In this document: positions 28,789-30,286 of the stretch, piece by piece | Layout of the letters: each line of letters opens with the position of its first letter | Position numbering within the stretch: the first letter of the stretch is position 1 | Assembly: GCA_964641715.1 (NCBI GenBank) | Contig: CAZXMB010000009.1 | Coordinates: 1-30,286, forward strand | Origin: CAZXMB01 sp964641715 | GTDB taxonomy: Bacteria > Desulfobacterota > BSN033 > UBA1163 | DNA: 30,286 bases | Direction of reading: 5' to 3' | Translations under genes and position numbers: made by a program | Notes under the pieces: model-generated | Databases searched by the model: none | What the model saw: the letters and a program-made list of their open reading frames with translations, nothing else | What the model was told of the DNA's origin: nothing

Positions 28789-29403
28789 ATGGAATTAAAT
28801 TCCATGAAATATGCAATTTTTATATTTTTATTATTTTGCCTCTTACTCTCTGCCCAACCCTCTCTGGCAGGGATTTACCGTTACGTAGACGAGAGGGGGG
28901 TGATTCATTTTACCAATTGTCCGAGGGAGCCAAGGTTTAAACTCTATATTCGGGAAAGCAAGGAGGATGTAGGGCCCGAAGAGAATCGTCCGTCCAATGG
29001 TATTTTACCGAAAGAGGTGAGCCAATTTGATTTCTTGATCCATGAATTTTCAAAGAAATACGATGTCGATTTTGCTTTGATTAAGGCAATGATTCGAGCT
29101 GAATCGGGATTCAATCCCCTTGCCATTTCAAAGAAAGGGGCAAAGGGGTTGATGCAATTGATGCCGGAGACCGCCCTCCGGATGAATGTGTCCAATGTCT
29201 TTAACCCGAGTGAGAATATTGAAGGAGGCGTTCGGTATTTGAAGTACCTTCTTTCCCTCTTCAATAATGACCTTCGGCTTTCTTTAGCCGCTTATAACGC
29301 GGGAGAAAATATTGTTTCCGAATTGAAATCAATCCCTCCCTATCAGGAGACTGTAGAATACATCCGAAGAGTAATGAAGTATTACCAGACCTATAGGCCC
29401 TAA
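28789..29403 (+). CDS. Lytic transglycosylase with DUF4124 N-terminus
   Basis: A 204-residue exported muramidase-like protein. A hydrophobic signal peptide ends S-L-A-G; then a DUF4124 segment GIYRYVDERGVIHFTNCP (28-45) of the kind often fused to Slt enzymes. The transglycosylase SLT domain (about 80-195) has the catalytic Glu105 in IRAESGFNPLAISKKGAKG, then LMQLMPETA and AAYNAGEN, all standard. It cleaves the MurNAc-GlcNAc bond with formation of anhydro-MurNAc. Two in-frame ATGs, 28789 and 28804, lie at the two ends of a palindrome; the second gives the more typical signal peptide (MKYAIF). The upstream region is AT-rich and has no obvious ribosome-binding site. Confidence 0.9.
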   Translation: MELNSMKYAIFIFLLFCLLLSAQPSLAGIYRYVDERGVIHFTNCPREPRFKLYIRESKEDVGPEENRPSNGILPKEVSQFDFLIHEFSKKYDVDFALIKAMIRAESGFNPLAISKKGAKGLMQLMPETALRMNVSNVFNPSENIEGGVRYLKYLLSLFNNDLRLSLAAYNAGENIVSELKSIPPYQETVEYIRRVMKYYQTYRP

Positions 29404-29426
29404 TTCCTGTTTCATTTTAGATTTAA

Positions 29427-29450
29427 AGTTTTAAATTCAAATTTAAAACT
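29427..29450 (+). repeat. AT-rich perfect hairpin between transglycosylase and pgsA
   Basis: AGTTTTAAATT (29427-29437) and AATTTAAAACT (29440-29450) are perfect reverse complements with a 2-nt loop. It lies 23 nt past the transglycosylase stop. The stem is weak (AT-rich) and no T-run follows, so terminator function is doubtful. Confidence 0.5.
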
Positions 29451-29476
29451 CTCGGTTTGAGATGGAATAGTCCTTC

Positions 29477-30040
29477 ATGGAGAAACTCAATCGCCAGCAG
29501 ATCCTGAGCCTTCCAAACGGACTGACCATTGTTCGAATACTGGCCATCCCCATTATCCTGATCCTGCTTTTCTCCCCGGGAAGGCCATTTCAGTGGATTA
29601 CCGCTTTTCTCTTTCTTTCGGTATCGCTGACGGATATGCTCGACGGATATCTGGCACGGCGCAGGAAGATGGTCACGACCCTTGGCAAATTTCTTGATCC
29701 CCTGGCTGATAAACTGCTCATTGTCACCACCCTCATTACCCTAATGATGGCGAGGGAAGTCCCTCTCTGGATGGTACTGATCATCGTCGGAAGGGAGATT
29801 GCGGTGACCGGGCTGAGAGGAATTGCGGCAACCCAGGAGATCATCATCTCTGCGAGCTCTCTTGGAAAATATAAGACCACCTTCGAAGTTGCCGCCATCT
29901 TCGTTTTGATTCTTAACGGAGAGTTTTTTTCGATCCATGTTCATCAGATTGGAATGGGTCTCCTCTGGGTTGCCCTGATCCTGTCTGTCATTTCAGGGAT
30001 CGATTATTTCAAAAGGTTCCTGAAATCGGTCATTGTGTGA
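29477..30040 (+). CDS. pgsA: CDP-diacylglycerol-glycerol-3-phosphate 3-phosphatidyltransferase
   Basis: A 187-residue CDP-alcohol phosphatidyltransferase with about four to six membrane helices. The family signature is complete: Asp53, Asp56-Gly57, Ala60-Arg61, Gly70, Asp74 and Asp78 in the stretch DMLDGYLARRR to KFLDPLADK. SLPNGLTIVRILAIPIIL at the N-terminus and VGREIAVTGLRGIA in the middle are typical of PgsA rather than other members. It makes phosphatidylglycerol phosphate, the first step to phosphatidylglycerol and cardiolipin. The ATG at 29477 starts the usual MEKLN-type leader. It precedes tRNA genes, a common linkage. Confidence 0.92.
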   Translation: MEKLNRQQILSLPNGLTIVRILAIPIILILLFSPGRPFQWITAFLFLSVSLTDMLDGYLARRRKMVTTLGKFLDPLADKLLIVTTLITLMMAREVPLWMVLIIVGREIAVTGLRGIAATQEIIISASSLGKYKTTFEVAAIFVLILNGEFFSIHVHQIGMGLLWVALILSVISGIDYFKRFLKSVIV

Positions 30041-30081
30041 GGACGAAAAGCAAAAGTTTTCAAGAGCCTTCCTTCAAAACC

Positions 30082-30110
30082 TTGACAACTTCCTCTCATT
30101 CATGTAATTT
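30082..30110 (+). promoter_or_regulatory. Promoter of the tRNA-Gly/tRNA-Cys unit
   Basis: TTGACA (30082-30087), 17-nt spacer, TAATTT (30105-30110), 23 nt before the first mature tRNA base. Confidence 0.6.
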
Positions 30111-30133
30111 TATGCTTGTCTATAAAAGAAGAA

Positions 30134-30208
<75 letters not shown>

Positions 30209-30210
30209 GA

Positions 30211-30285
30211 GGCGGCATAGCCAAGTGGTAAGGCGGCGGTCTGCAAAACCGCTATTCACCGGTTCAAATCCGGTTGCCGCCTCCA
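30211..30285 (+). tRNA. tRNA-Cys (GCA)
   Basis: Acceptor arms GGCGGCA (30211-30217) and TGCCGCC (30275-30281) pair fully. The anticodon loop CTGCAAA gives GCA on a GCGGT/ACCGC stem, and the T loop is TTCAAAT. CCA is encoded at 30283-30285. Only 2 nt separate it from tRNA-Gly, so both are processed from one precursor. Confidence 0.97.
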
Positions 30286-30286
30286 A

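Overview
The window is a gap-containing piece of bacterial chromosome (two 100-N scaffold gaps at 2934-3033 and 17050-17149), probably from a metagenome assembly. The gene set points to an anaerobic or microaerophilic Gram-negative bacterium, most likely in the Desulfobacterota (former Deltaproteobacteria). This rests on the mix of CooT and DUF3842, a CbiM/NikM-PDGLE metal transporter, an anaerobic molybdopterin oxidoreductase, selenium/molybdenum hydroxylase maturation genes, bacterial endonuclease Q, and outer-membrane RND/TolC efflux genes. The taxon is inferred from gene content, not from a marker phylogeny. There are no phage genes, transposases or CRISPR arrays.

Layout. (1) 1-637, minus: a truncated molybdate-binding protein (modA) behind a short ModE regulator, with a perfect palindrome overlapping the modE promoter. 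(2) 726-1361: a secreted DUF1684 protein. (3) 1354-3528, minus: a nickel module of DUF3842, cooT, cbiM/nikM and a PDGLE protein. It has a strong promoter, a hairpin leader and a 422-bp repeat-rich spacer. (4) 3542-7078, minus: an AMIN/Amidase_3 cell-wall amidase and a molybdopterin oxidoreductase with an unusual Fe-S motif. (5) 7101-7668: bacterioferritin, divergent from the molybdoenzyme. (6) 7760-13591: mocA, yqeB, yqeC, a secreted coiled-coil protein, a GT-C glycosyltransferase and xdhC. (7) 13599-18575: a STAS-like regulator, a GalT-like transferase, an M23 peptidase, a receiver protein, a gap, a GT9 glycosyltransferase and an EF-Tu domain-2-like protein. (8) 18685-18840: a radical SAM remnant. 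(9) 18872-22171: radC, endonuclease Q, a PhoU-like protein and DUF488. (10) 22194-28507: tetR, tolC, an RND adaptor and an RND pump. (11) 28789-30286: a lytic transglycosylase, pgsA, tRNA-Gly(GCC) and tRNA-Cys(GCA).

How the genes fit together. The first 13.6 kb is rich in metal-cofactor functions: molybdate uptake and its regulator, a molybdoenzyme, and four maturation factors for molybdenum hydroxylases (MocA, YqeB, YqeC, XdhC). No hydroxylase structural gene is present. A nickel uptake and CODH-type nickel-handling module is interleaved. The second half is mostly envelope and housekeeping functions. The most unusual signals are: the leader RNA of the DUF3842-cooT operon, which is complementary to the 3' arm of the hairpin after the operon; the Cys-to-Asp change in the Fe-S motif of the molybdoenzyme; the His-to-Asp change at the M23 zinc motif; the HPHSH active site of the GalT-like protein; and the degraded radical SAM gene.
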